From: Edaphobacter paludis
GTDB lineage: Bacteria > Acidobacteriota > Terriglobia > Terriglobales > Acidobacteriaceae
NCBI RefSeq assembly: GCF_039993895.1
Contig: NZ_CP121194.1
Coordinates: 1,736,001-1,800,000, forward strand
Direction: 5' to 3'
Length of the DNA stretch: 64,000 bases
Shown: positions 7,396 through 16,102 of the stretch, piece by piece
Numbering within the stretch: position 1 is the stretch's first letter
How the letters are laid out: every line of letters starts with the position of its first letter
Notes under the pieces: model-generated
Databases searched by the model: none
The model's input: only the letters and a program-made list of their open reading frames with translations
Told to the model about the DNA's origin: nothing
Made by a program: the position numbers and the translations under genes

Positions 7396-9789
7396 TCAGG
7401 ACGTTTTGTCTTTGTTGTCGGGGATGGTTAGGTTGAGGGTGCCTTGGGTGATGGGGTAGGAGCGGTTTTGCCAGCGGAAGGTTCCGTGTAGGTTGTGGGG
7501 CAGGTGGACGATGGCGTGCAGCTTGCCGTCTTCGCGGGTGTATTGCACTTCGATGGTGCCCTGCGGATGGGGGTAGCTGGCGGTGAGAGTGTGCAGCGGG
7601 CCCAGGTGCGGAGCGATGAGGACGGACTTGAAGCCGAGGCTGGCGGGTTGGATTCCGGCGACGATGTTGAGCAGGTCGAAGTTGGGGTGGGCGCTCCAGG
7701 CGTGGGAGTCGGAGCGGGTGGGCTCGGGCTGTTCGGCCCAGGTGGTGAGGCCGAGGTCGATCATGTTGCGCCAGGGCTGGAGCTGCTGGATATATTGATC
7801 GCCCATGCCTGCGTGCTGGAGAGCGCGGTTCAGGTAGAAGCGGTAGTAGTAGGACGCGGGCGAGATGGTTGAGGCGTTGGCGGGGTCGAGGATGTGGGTC
7901 ATGATGCCGCGCTGGGCGGCGGCGGGTGCAACGTCGAGCCAGACGGCCATGGCGTTGGTGTGCTGGCTGTAGTGGTTGCCGTGTGGGGTGTCGGTGTAGA
8001 GATGGGTTTGCGGGTTCCAGCAGAGGGTCTGGATGGCGCTGACGGACTTGGCTGCGGTCTCGCGGTAGCGCTGTGCGAGGACGGGGTCGCCGTAGGCGGA
8101 TTCAAGCTCGGCGGCCTCGCGGAGGGCTTCGATGTAATGGAGGGTGATGATGGCGGAGTCACCGTTTGCGTCCTGTGGTGGTTCGCCGCCTTTGAAGTCT
8201 TCGGTCCAGTCGATGAAGGACCACCAGGGAAGTTTGCCCATGAGGCCGTTGGGGTTCTGGTGTTGGAGGAACCAGGCGAGGACGGTGCGGGTGCCTTCGA
8301 GCTGCTGGCGGACGAAGGCGGGGTCGTCGCGGTAGAGGGCGTAGTCGTGGACCATGCCGATCCAGAGGAGAGAGAAGGGCGGGATGGACTGGAAGAGGGA
8401 GGTGGGGTAGCGGCTGAGGGTGATGCCGTCGGGCATGCGGGAGTCGTTGATGGCGTTGATGGCCTGGCGGGCGAGGCGGTCGTCGCCTGCGTTGGAGTAG
8501 GAGATGAGAGCTTGCAGGCGCGTGTCGCCGACGTACTGGAGCCGCTCCCAGTAGGGCGTGTCCATGTAGGTGTCGTGGGCGTCGAGGCGGGCGGTGCGCC
8601 AGCCGATGTTCCAGATTTTTTCTAGCGAGGGGTCGTCGCTGGTGAATTTGGCACGGTGGACGAAGGGGAAGGCGGAGAAGGTGAAGTGGAAGCGGTTGAG
8701 TTGGAGTGGCTGGTCGCCGGTGTGGATGTCGATTTGGAGATAGCGCCAGGTGCGCCAGACGAACGGGGCGAAGGTGCGGTTGTTGCTGCCGTCGGCGATG
8801 TAGTCGTCGTAGATGCCCGCGATGTGTTTGCCGGTGATGTCGTTGCGATTGCCCTTTTCGCCTTTGGCGTCGTAGAGGGCTTCGGCGTAGGTGAGGCGGA
8901 TGGTGGCGGCGTTGCCTCCGCTGAGCGACAGCTCGGGATAGCCGGTGGTGAGGGTGCCGTTGTCGATGAGGATGCTGGCGGTGGTGTTGGCGGGGATGGT
9001 GATCGCGCCGTCAGGGAAGTTTGCCGCGGAGTCGAGCCCGGTGGTGCGGACGACTTTGCCGCCGGGCTGCGGGGTGTACTCCATTGGCGGGAGAAGGTCG
9101 GGGACGAGTTGCCAGTTGCTGTCGGCGTCGCGCGCGCCGCGTGAGGCTGCGCGGTCGAGTGGGACGGCGGGGGCCCAGTGGGAGGGATCGGTGATGGGCG
9201 CATCCCATGCGGCGTCGAAGTCCTTTGTGTTGATGATCTCGATGGGCTCGGCAGCGTAGTAGTTGTGAGCTATCGGCTTGGTGAGTGGCTCGATGGTCAT
9301 GCCGTGGTCGATCTCGGTCTGCCAGCTTTTGTCGGTGTTGGCGGACTCGGTTTCGGGAGAGGTGCCTTCGAGCAGGAAGGCGGTGCGGTTGGTGAACTGA
9401 GCGGCGGATTTGTATTCGCCGTAGTTCCAGACGATGGCGGCGAGGATGTTGCTGCCCGAATGCAGGAAGGGTGCGAGGTCGATGGTCTCGAAGCGCCAGT
9501 GAGCGAGGTCGCCTTTGGCGGGGCCGCGGCCTACGGTCTCGCCGTTGACGTGGAGGAGGAAGGCGTTGTCGGCGCTGACGCGGACGATGAAGTGGTCGGG
9601 CTTGGCGGGGAGATCGATGGTTCGCTGAAAATGAACGAGGGCCGGTGCGTAGGGCGGCAGCGCGGGGGCGGTGATCCAGTGGGCTTGCCAATTTATTACA
9701 GGAGCGGTGGAGCTTTGGGCCGGGCTGGCGGCGCAGGATGCGATGACGATGAGGATGGTCCCGGCGAGGCGGCGCGCACGATGAGGCAT
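7396..9789 (-). CDS. Secreted GH78 alpha-L-rhamnosidase-like glycoside hydrolase
   Basis: 797 residues. A cleavable signal peptide (residues 1-27, ending SCAASPAQS) sends it to the periplasm. Order of domains: an N-terminal beta-sandwich (about 60-200), a second beta domain with a short GEKGNRND segment, then the (alpha/alpha)6 barrel from about 395. Family marks are DTPYWERLQYVGDTRLQA at the barrel entrance, WWSFIDWTEDF with acidic candidates for the proton donor, and TTWAEQPEPTRSDSHAWSAH near 690, where the WxE glutamate is the likely general base. These place it in GH78, which removes terminal alpha-L-rhamnose from plant glycosides and pectic polymers; substrate unproven. It is a single-gene unit. 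Confidence 0.88.
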   Translation of the reverse strand: MPHRARRLAGTILIVIASCAASPAQSSTAPVINWQAHWITAPALPPYAPALVHFQRTIDLPAKPDHFIVRVSADNAFLLHVNGETVGRGPAKGDLAHWRFETIDLAPFLHSGSNILAAIVWNYGEYKSAAQFTNRTAFLLEGTSPETESANTDKSWQTEIDHGMTIEPLTKPIAHNYYAAEPIEIINTKDFDAAWDAPITDPSHWAPAVPLDRAASRGARDADSNWQLVPDLLPPMEYTPQPGGKVVRTTGLDSAANFPDGAITIPANTTASILIDNGTLTTGYPELSLSGGNAATIRLTYAEALYDAKGEKGNRNDITGKHIAGIYDDYIADGSNNRTFAPFVWRTWRYLQIDIHTGDQPLQLNRFHFTFSAFPFVHRAKFTSDDPSLEKIWNIGWRTARLDAHDTYMDTPYWERLQYVGDTRLQALISYSNAGDDRLARQAINAINDSRMPDGITLSRYPTSLFQSIPPFSLLWIGMVHDYALYRDDPAFVRQQLEGTRTVLAWFLQHQNPNGLMGKLPWWSFIDWTEDFKGGEPPQDANGDSAIITLHYIEALREAAELESAYGDPVLAQRYRETAAKSVSAIQTLCWNPQTHLYTDTPHGNHYSQHTNAMAVWLDVAPAAAQRGIMTHILDPANASTISPASYYYRFYLNRALQHAGMGDQYIQQLQPWRNMIDLGLTTWAEQPEPTRSDSHAWSAHPNFDLLNIVAGIQPASLGFKSVLIAPHLGPLHTLTASYPHPQGTIEVQYTREDGKLHAIVHLPHNLHGTFRWQNRSYPITQGTLNLTIPDNKDKTS

Positions 9790-10126
9790 GTTCTCTCCCT
9801 GATTTCAATACCGGTATATTGTGTGAAAAGTCGGCATGGAAGTTATAGCAGGATTTGGGTGGGGCTACTTTGGGGTAAGTATTATGGCCCTACGATGGGA
9901 AGGGGTTATGTCTTCGAAAAGCTGCGAATGGTGTAACACGTCCCTGAATCGCAAGCGTAATAAAATTGATATTGCTAGGATGTGCGGATGAAAAATTTAT
10001 CGAATGTGCGTCGCTAACCTTGCGCCGCGAAGCTCTCTGCCGATGGCAGGAAAAGACATTCTGTAAAACACAATCTGAAAAAGCCCGTTGCATTTGTCTT
10101 TCATTGTGCGCGGATAAGGCGAGCGT
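9790..10126. other. 337-base divergent intergenic region
   Basis: Contains a 10-base perfect palindrome ATACCGGTAT at 9808-9817, 19-28 bases upstream of the GH78 start, which could be an operator for a LacI-type regulator. Otherwise I see nothing coding. Confidence 0.4.
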
Positions 10127-10384
10127 ATGTCAGTATTTTTGACCAGAACCGTTGCCGATATATGTGGCATGATCAGCGTCGCCATCATGGCTGCGTTCTG
10201 GTTGTGTATGCGGTACGCGCCTCCCATATCGAACGTTTATTTCAGGTTCGTCGGCATTCCGTCTTTGGTTGGTTTAGCGCTCCTTCTAGCTATATTTGCG
10301 TCTGTTCGAGCATCCAGATGGTGGATATTGGCACTTTTCATTCCAATATTTACCTTGCTGGGCCTTCTCAGTGCGGCTGGTTGA
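10127..10384 (+). CDS. Small membrane protein, hypothetical
   Basis: 85 residues with three hydrophobic stretches (about 8-27, 43-61, 66-84) and short charged loops (RASR, YFRF). No family recognised. The upstream sequence offers only a weak ribosome binding site, so the evidence is the consistent hydrophobic pattern and the absence of any better reading on either strand. Stands alone between GH78 and the TetR gene. Confidence 0.5.
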   Translation: MSVFLTRTVADICGMISVAIMAAFWLCMRYAPPISNVYFRFVGIPSLVGLALLLAIFASVRASRWWILALFIPIFTLLGLLSAAG

Positions 10385-10446
10385 TTATTGTCTTTTCAGA
10401 CTCACTACCGACAGAGAATGAGTTACTTCTTGGAAAAAGCAAAAAT

Positions 10447-11076
10447 CTAGCGTCTAACTTGTTTTCTGGTGGAGGGCTTCTGATCTTTGCGTGACTGTTT
10501 TGCGAAGGCGGCTAGGAAGGCGTCGGCTACGTGGACTTCGAGGTCTTTGGGGGCGTTCTGGCCTAAGCGTTGCGCGAAGATGTGGCGGTACATCATGGGG
10601 CCGAGGAGAAGGGCGATGCCGACTTCGGGATCGATGCCGGTCCTTAGAGCGCCTAGTTTTTCGCCGCGCTTGATGGTGGCGGCGAGGCCGATGCGTGCCG
10701 GTTCGAGCACCTTCGCTCGCCAGGCTGCGCCGAAGGCACGGTTGCGTGCGCTGTAGGCCATCAGGTGCGGCCAGATCTTGTCCTTCATCGCTTTGCGATC
10801 GGCTGCGGGCTGGTAGCGTAGCTGGCCGATGAGGTCGGTGCGAAAGTCGCCGGAGTCGAAGATGGGAGGCTTTTCGTCGAGGCCGTGGACGAAGCCGAGG
10901 ACTTCGAGGCAGAGCGCGTCCTTGTCGGGCCAGTGCTTGTAGATGGTGGCTTTGCTTACGCCGGAGGATTCGGCGATGGCATCCATGCTGGTGGCATCGA
11001 TGCCATGCTCGGAGAATAATTCAGCGGCTGCTTCCACAACTTTACGGTGTGCCTGAATGCTTCTGGGTCGTGCCAT
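10447..11076 (-). CDS. TetR-family transcriptional regulator
   Basis: 209 residues. N-terminal HTH: AAELFSEHGIDATSMDAIAE, then SGVSKATIYKHWPDKDALCLEVL, the canonical TetR helix-turn-helix. The ligand domain has the TetR_C form seen in AefR-like regulators (LLGPMMYRHIFA). It follows the ABC permease with only two bases between the stop (11079) and its ATG (11076), so it is the last gene of the exporter operon and likely represses that operon through the inverted repeat at 12657-12684. The longer upstream open frame is antisense to the permease and was rejected. Confidence 0.92.
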   Translation of the reverse strand: MARPRSIQAHRKVVEAAAELFSEHGIDATSMDAIAESSGVSKATIYKHWPDKDALCLEVLGFVHGLDEKPPIFDSGDFRTDLIGQLRYQPAADRKAMKDKIWPHLMAYSARNRAFGAAWRAKVLEPARIGLAATIKRGEKLGALRTGIDPEVGIALLLGPMMYRHIFAQRLGQNAPKDLEVHVADAFLAAFAKQSRKDQKPSTRKQVRR

Positions 11077-11078
11077 GA

Positions 11079-11825
11079 CTATGCTTCGATCTTCGAGAAG
11101 AGGTAAGCGCCGCTGCCGAGGAAGACACAGGCTATTGCAGCGAGGACGGAGATATCGAGCATGGCGCTGAACTGCCATACGTTGACGAGTGCCCCACGGA
11201 GGCCGTCGACGCCGTAGGTGAGCGGGTCGATGCGGACGATGACTGCCATGGCTGTGGGCAGGTTGGAGAGGGGATAGAGCGCTCCAGAGAGAAAGAAAAT
11301 GGGGAGCACAAGGAAGTTCATGACTAGCTGGAAGCCCTGCATGTCCTGCAGGATGGAGCCGATGCCGGTGCCGAGTGCGGCGAAGACGACGGCGATGAGG
11401 ATGACGAAGAGGAAGGCGAAGGGAATCGCGGTCCATGACTCGGGCCGGAAGCCTGCGATGAGGCAGATGACGAGGATCAGCGTCCCTTGAATGATGGCGA
11501 CGGTTGCGCCGCCGAGGGTGCGGCCGACCATGATTTGCAGGCGCGAGACGGGAGCTACGAGTGTTTCTTTGAGGAAGCCGAACTGGCGGTCCCAGAGCAT
11601 GGCGATGCCGGAGAAGACGGAGCTGAAGAGCACCGTCATTCCGACGACGCCGGGGGCCATGAACTGCAGATAGCTGCCGTGGCCTGCCTGTTTGAAGACG
11701 GGGCCGAAGCCGAAGCCGAGCGCCAGCAGATAAAGGCAGGGCTGGCCCAGCGACACGACGATCTGTACGCGCGAGCGCACGTAACGCTTCAATTCACGCA
11801 GCCAAAGAATATATATCGCGCCCAT
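11079..11825 (-). CDS. ABC-2 type transporter permease (DrrB-like)
   Basis: 248 residues, six predicted membrane helices. The N-terminus (LWLRELKRYVRSRVQIVVS) and the segment LWDRQFGFLKETLVAPVSR are typical of ABC-2 permeases of the drug/lipid exporter class; FLSGALYPLSNLPTAM and DPLTYGVDGLRG follow in the expected places. Together with the ATPase encoded 20 bases upstream it should form an efflux complex in the inner membrane. Substrate unknown; TetR control suggests an antimicrobial or toxic metabolite. Confidence 0.92.
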   Translation of the reverse strand: MGAIYILWLRELKRYVRSRVQIVVSLGQPCLYLLALGFGFGPVFKQAGHGSYLQFMAPGVVGMTVLFSSVFSGIAMLWDRQFGFLKETLVAPVSRLQIMVGRTLGGATVAIIQGTLILVICLIAGFRPESWTAIPFAFLFVILIAVVFAALGTGIGSILQDMQGFQLVMNFLVLPIFFLSGALYPLSNLPTAMAVIVRIDPLTYGVDGLRGALVNVWQFSAMLDISVLAAIACVFLGSGAYLFSKIEA

Positions 11826-11845
11826 TTATGATCTCCACCCTTTCT

Positions 11846-12631
11846 TTACCGCTTCCACATCTTTGCCATTTGGCGCAGGCGGTCGGTCGAGTTGGCGCTT
11901 TCGTCGCGCAGGGACGAGCCGGTGAGCGCAAGGAAGGCGGCTTCGAGAGAGTCGGTGTTGGTTTGTTGTTTGAGCTCCGTTGAGGTGCCTACGGCGATGA
12001 TGCTGCCGTGGTCCATGATGGCGATGCGATGAGCTACGCGGTCGGCCTCGTCCATGTAGTGCGTGGTGAGAAAGACGGTGGTCTTTTCGCTCTCGTTGAG
12101 GGCTTTGACGTGTGTCCAGAGCTGGTTGCGGCTCTGGGGGTCGAGGCCAAGCGTGGGCTCGTCGAGGAAGAGAATGGCGGGCGTGTGCAGGAAGCCGCGG
12201 GCGATCTCGAGGCGACGCTTCATGCCGCCAGAGAAGGTTTTTACGTAGCTGTCCTTGCGCTCCCACAGCTCGAAGGTCTTGAGCAGACGCTCGATGCGTT
12301 CGGCACGGAGCTTGCGCGGGACGTGGTAGAGAACGCCGTGGAGGTCCATGTTTTCGTAGGCGGTTTGTTCGGCGTCGAGGCTGGGGTCTTGAAAGACGAT
12401 GCCGAAGCGCTGGCGTGCCTCTTTAGTCTTGATGGTTGGGTCGAGGCCGTCGAGTTCGATGGTGCCGCTGGTGGGACGCAACAGCGTGGTCAGCATCTTG
12501 ATGGTGGTGGTTTTGCCTGCGCCGTTGGGGCCGAGGAAGGCGAAGATCTCGCCCTGGCCTACGTCGAAGGAGATGTCTTTGACGGCGGTGAAGTCGCCAA
12601 AGGTCTTTACCAGGTTCTGAACGCGAATCAT
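11846..12631 (-). CDS. ABC transporter ATP-binding protein (DrrA-like)
   Basis: 261 residues. Walker [13 protein letters not shown] at about 34, Q-loop VFQDPSLD, signature [14 protein letters not shown] (FSGGM in place of LSGGQ, normal for DrrA/CcmA-like proteins), Walker [15 protein letters not shown] and the switch histidine in TTHYMDEAD. The C-terminal 45 residues ([18 protein letters not shown]) match the regulatory tail of drug-exporter ATPases. First gene of the operon ATPase-permease-TetR; a CGAGG ribosome binding site lies eight bases before the ATG. Confidence 0.94.
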   Translation of the reverse strand: MIRVQNLVKTFGDFTAVKDISFDVGQGEIFAFLGPNGAGKTTTIKMLTTLLRPTSGTIELDGLDPTIKTKEARQRFGIVFQDPSLDAEQTAYENMDLHGVLYHVPRKLRAERIERLLKTFELWERKDSYVKTFSGGMKRRLEIARGFLHTPAILFLDEPTLGLDPQSRNQLWTHVKALNESEKTTVFLTTHYMDEADRVAHRIAIMDHGSIIAVGTSTELKQQTNTDSLEAAFLALTGSSLRDESANSTDRLRQMAKMWKR

Positions 12632-12656
12632 AAATTAGCCTCGGTCAGGTACTGAA

Positions 12657-12684
12657 CAATACTGAACGGTATAGTTCAGTATTG
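12657..12684. promoter_or_regulatory. Perfect 11-bp inverted repeat, TetR operator over the exporter promoter
   Basis: CAATACTGAAC (12657-12667), six-base spacer, GTTCAGTATTG (12674-12684): all 11 pairs match. A further half-site copy ACTGAAC lies at 12651-12657. On the minus strand TTGACA (12688-12683) and a weak -10 (CAGTAT or TCAGTA, 12665-12659) fall inside, so the repressor would cover the promoter. Confidence 0.75.
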
Positions 12685-12803
12685 TCAAGAGTAATTCAGG
12701 CAATCCTGAGTATTGGAGCGATGGGGCGGATCATGCCGTCGCAGGCAAATGAGTGATTCTTCGCTGGTCCCAGAACAATTCTTAGTTGAGGAAGGGAATG
12801 GAG

Positions 12804-13526
12804 CTAGAAATGGTGGGTCAGCTCTGCGAAGTGGGCCAGTTCCAGGAACTGGCGGCCAGCAGGGGGATGATTGATATTTTCGTGCTCGAGCGCCCAGGTG
12901 AGGTCGTGGGGGATAAAGATGGCATTCAGTCCGGCGGCGAAGGCGGGGTTAATGTCAGACTTGGGACTATTGCCGATCATCCACGTGATGTTGGCTTCGC
13001 AACCGTGATGCGCGGAGAGACTGCGGTAGGCGGCGTGATGCTTCTCCGGAAGGACTTCGACGGCGCTGAAGTGCGCGGCGAGACCGGAGCGGCGCAGCTT
13101 GTCGGTCTGCTCGGAAGGATCGCCCTTGGTGACGAGGATGAGGCGGTGACGGGTGGCAAGGTCGGCCAGAGTTTCGGCTACATGGGGCAGGAGTTCGATC
13201 TCCTGATCGGCGATGGATTGGGCAAAGCTGACGATGCGGGCGTGCTTGTCGTGTGTGAGGGGGCGATCGGTGAGTTGCTCGAAACAGGTGATGAGCGAGT
13301 GGCGAAAGCTGTGGAGACCGTAGCCGCGAGCGGAGATAGTGGCTCGTTCGACACTGTTGAGGCGCTCGCGGACCTGCTCGGCCGTGTAGACGCGGTGGTC
13401 GAGATAGGAGATGAAGGAGGCGATGGCGCGCTCGAAGTAGACGTTGTTTTCCCAGAGCGTGTCGTCTGCATCGATGAGCAGTGTCTGATTGGCGGGGTGA
13501 CGGGTTGGGTTGCCTTTTCGGGACAT
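12804..13526 (-). CDS. HAD-superfamily hydrolase
   Basis: 240 residues. Motif I is LLIDADDTLW (nucleophile and acid/base aspartates DxD), motif II serine/threonine in LVTKGD, motif III lysine in PEKHHA region and motif IV GNSPKSDINPA with the paired acidic residue. The cap is a four-helix C1 insertion between residues 35 and 110. The YjjG/pyrimidine-nucleotidase or phosphoglycolate-phosphatase branch is the closest recognisable type, but the substrate cannot be read from the sequence. Stands alone on the minus strand, ending in front of the exporter operon. Confidence 0.87.
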   Translation of the reverse strand: MSRKGNPTRHPANQTLLIDADDTLWENNVYFERAIASFISYLDHRVYTAEQVRERLNSVERATISARGYGLHSFRHSLITCFEQLTDRPLTHDKHARIVSFAQSIADQEIELLPHVAETLADLATRHRLILVTKGDPSEQTDKLRRSGLAAHFSAVEVLPEKHHAAYRSLSAHHGCEANITWMIGNSPKSDINPAFAAGLNAIFIPHDLTWALEHENINHPPAGRQFLELAHFAELTHHF

Positions 13527-13810
13527 AGGTGCTGATTGTAAGACCGTTTCTGTATCACGCGGTAAGTTCAGAGAGATGTTCGCAAACGAGCAGGAGTTGC
13601 ATGATGCGACTGCAAATAAAATGGCTGGGTGAGGACGGAAGTGGAAATGAAAGGCAAAGGGCTTTGAGATTACCGCGGGCGTCCTTTTACACGGAGTTGT
13701 TACTTGACTATAGCTATCGCTGAATCTTTGTAAGTCCGAAAGATTGTGCTCACTATCAGGGAACCTGAACTATCCTGAAAGCGTAGTGAATTGTAAGGAC
13801 TTAATACAAA

Positions 13811-14857
13811 ATGAAAAAGGCACCTCCTCCCACCCCGAAGTTGAGTGATGTTGCCCGTCTGGCTGGGGTAGGCAATGCGACCGTTTCGAGAGTTCTAAAC
13901 GGACGCATGCATGTGAGCGAAGAGACGAACCGGCGTGTGAAGCAGGCGATCCACGATCTAAGCTACAGCCCCAATCGAATCGCTCGGAGCCTTAAGGGCG
14001 CGACTTCCGGCATGATAGGGATGATCGTTCCCAGTATCTCGGACATGTTCTTTTCGCAATGCGCCGAAGCGGTTGAGAGTGTCGCCAGGGAAAATGGCTC
14101 TCTTCTTATCGTGATGGCCTCGCATGACGATCCGTCGATCGAGTTTGAGAATTTACAGCTATTGCTTATTCATCGGATTGACGGGCTGATTCTTGCCTCG
14201 GCGCAAACCCGCAACACTAAGTTACATGAGAAGCTGAGTGGTCTGACAGTCCCGGTGGTCGGGTTGGACCGCCCATTACGTGAAGCTAATATTCCTTCCG
14301 TTATCAGTGAAAACCGTAAGGGGGCGAAGGCAGCAACTGAGCACTTGCTGTTACATGGTTATGGAAAGGTGCTCTGCATTCATATCAAGCCGGAGTTATA
14401 TCCAATTCAGGAGCGGTTGCATGGATATGTCGAGGCGATGCATGAGGCTGGTCTTGAACCGCTGCTATATAAGGCCGAAAACGCGGCAGATGCAGAGGCC
14501 TGCATCAAGAAGCATATCGACTCGGAAAAAGGGACGATCGCTGTCTTTGCTGCGAATAATCTAGCGGCACGTTTTACATGGGAGGCGCTGCGCATGCTTC
14601 ACCTTGCAATTCCAAGTCAGGTCGCAATGCTTTGCTTCGATGACTTCGATCTTGCCGATAGCCTTACACCACCGATGAGTGTCGTCCAGCAGACCATAGA
14701 CGACTTGGGACGCACGGCTGCGGAGCTATTATTTCGAAGGATGCGAGGTCAGACGGAGGGTGTTCCGCAGTCAAACAACGATCCGCTGCGCTTGCCGACG
14801 CAACTTGTGATTCGAGAGTCCTGCGGATGCCATCTGACAATGGATACTACGCATTGA
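13811..14857 (+). CDS. LacI-family transcriptional regulator
   Basis: 348 residues. The N-terminal HTH reads KLSDVARLAGVGNATVSRVL, followed by the hinge helix SPNRIARSLKG (the YxPNxxARSL pattern). The rest is a periplasmic-binding-protein-like sugar domain, with NNLAARFTWEALR and FDDFDLADSLTPPMSVVQQ in conserved positions. LacI proteins with this hinge bind palindromes with a central CG, such as the site at 19673-19688 in front of the TonB-dependent receptor a few genes away; that pairing is inferred. Divergent or self-regulated: no clear operator was found directly in front of this gene. Confidence 0.9.
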   Translation: MKKAPPPTPKLSDVARLAGVGNATVSRVLNGRMHVSEETNRRVKQAIHDLSYSPNRIARSLKGATSGMIGMIVPSISDMFFSQCAEAVESVARENGSLLIVMASHDDPSIEFENLQLLLIHRIDGLILASAQTRNTKLHEKLSGLTVPVVGLDRPLREANIPSVISENRKGAKAATEHLLLHGYGKVLCIHIKPELYPIQERLHGYVEAMHEAGLEPLLYKAENAADAEACIKKHIDSEKGTIAVFAANNLAARFTWEALRMLHLAIPSQVAMLCFDDFDLADSLTPPMSVVQQTIDDLGRTAAELLFRRMRGQTEGVPQSNNDPLRLPTQLVIRESCGCHLTMDTTH

Positions 14858-14869
14858 GAATGTTCGGGT

Positions 14870-16015
14870 CTAGGGATTTGCGCGAATTACTTCAGCCGCA
14901 TGGTTCTCTTTACCGGTGTGCTCAGCCTGGAGCAACTGCTTGAACTTTGCGTCGGCTGCCGCGGCGTGAGTGGGATCTCCGAGTGCCCTGTAGACCTTTG
15001 CGAGAAGAATCTGGACTGAGGGCTCGTCGGGCGCGGCTTTTTCGGCATTGAGCAACTCGGGCAGCGAGTCGGCAGGCCGGCCAAGTCGTAACAATATTCG
15101 TGCCCGCTCGACTCTACCCTGGGCAAGCGAAGGGCAGGTCGCAAGGGCTGCATCCACCTGTTTCAGTGCGTCGGGCGCGGCTGCATTCAGTTCGTCTAGG
15201 GTGTTTGCCAACTTCCAATGGGCGATGCAGTTATTGGCGTCGTGCTGAAGGATGGTGGTGAAACTATCTCGTGCCTGTTCCCATTCGCCGGCGTTCCAGT
15301 AGGCGTTTGCGAGGTGTTCCATTGCTCCCGCATCCGTGGGTGCGAGCTCAAGCGCCTTTTTGTACTCGGTAACGGCTCCGGGAATATTTTTCATGCTCTC
15401 CATGATTTCGCCGGAGAGTTCGTGCGATAGAGGCGAGTCAGGGTCGATGGAATGGACTTGCTCGAATGCCTGCTGAGAGAGTTGTAGCTGCAATTTGCCG
15501 AGCAGGTACCAGGCTTCCTGATCCTTCGGGTCGTTGTTAGTTAGACGTCGAAGCTGCTGCACTGCGTCTTCGGGCTTGTTCTGCGCGATCAAGGTGTGAG
15601 CCAGCGTGATTCTGGCAAAACGATCGTCGGGCATGGATTTCAACGCGGTTTGGAGTGCCAGCGCAGCCTTGTCGTACGATCCCGTTTGATAGTAGCTGGC
15701 ACCGAGGATGATCTCGGCAGGATGCATGGAAGGATCTACACGCAGGCCGCGCACGAGAACGGGAATGGCGTCGGTATAGCGTCCCATGTTGTAGTAAAGC
15801 CGTCCAAGGTTGTTATAGGCCGCGCCTAACCCTGGGGCGAGGCGAAGAATTTTAGTGTAGTCCGCTACAGCACTGGCATTGTCATCCGCAGCCTGAGCGG
15901 TTCGCGCGTGCTGATAGAGGGTTTGCACCTCCGGCGATACGGCCTGCGCCGCCAGGAGAGCGGTTCCACCGCAAGCTAGATTACAAGATAAAAAGAGTGC
16001 GGCGAGTCGATTCAT
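14870..16015 (-). CDS. Secreted TPR-repeat protein
   Basis: 381 residues. Signal peptide about 1-23 (LACGGTALLAAQA). Then at least eight tetratricopeptide units, recognisable by the repeated alanine/tyrosine spacing (GAAYNNLGRLYYNMGRYTDA, HLANAYWNAGEWEQARDSF). A Cys at 15 in the signal region (LSCNLACGG) could make it a lipoprotein, but the lipobox is poor. It lies downstream of the TonB-dependent receptor terminator on the same strand; such TPR proteins are common companions of these receptors in acidobacteria, with unknown role. Confidence 0.85.
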   Translation of the reverse strand: MNRLAALFLSCNLACGGTALLAAQAVSPEVQTLYQHARTAQAADDNASAVADYTKILRLAPGLGAAYNNLGRLYYNMGRYTDAIPVLVRGLRVDPSMHPAEIILGASYYQTGSYDKAALALQTALKSMPDDRFARITLAHTLIAQNKPEDAVQQLRRLTNNDPKDQEAWYLLGKLQLQLSQQAFEQVHSIDPDSPLSHELSGEIMESMKNIPGAVTEYKKALELAPTDAGAMEHLANAYWNAGEWEQARDSFTTILQHDANNCIAHWKLANTLDELNAAAPDALKQVDAALATCPSLAQGRVERARILLRLGRPADSLPELLNAEKAAPDEPSVQILLAKVYRALGDPTHAAAADAKFKQLLQAEHTGKENHAAEVIRANP

Positions 16016-16053
16016 GGAGCTTTCAGTATAAGAGGCTGCGATAGCAAAAGAAA

Positions 16054-16080
16054 CCGGGCCGCGATTGTGTCGCGGCCCGG
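16054..16080 (-). terminator. Rho-independent terminator of the TonB-dependent receptor gene
   Basis: Perfect 11-bp stem (CCGGGCCGCGA/TCGCGGCCCGG) with a 5-base loop; on the minus strand it is followed by TTTCTTTTG. It begins 23 bases behind the receptor stop codon. Confidence 0.85.
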
Positions 16081-16102
16081 CGGGTTGAGTAAGTGACAGG
16101 TC

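Noticed and set aside
13690-13740. LacI promoter TTGACT with -10 TTTGTA
   Set aside because: The -10 match is poor at 17-base spacing and no operator sits over it.
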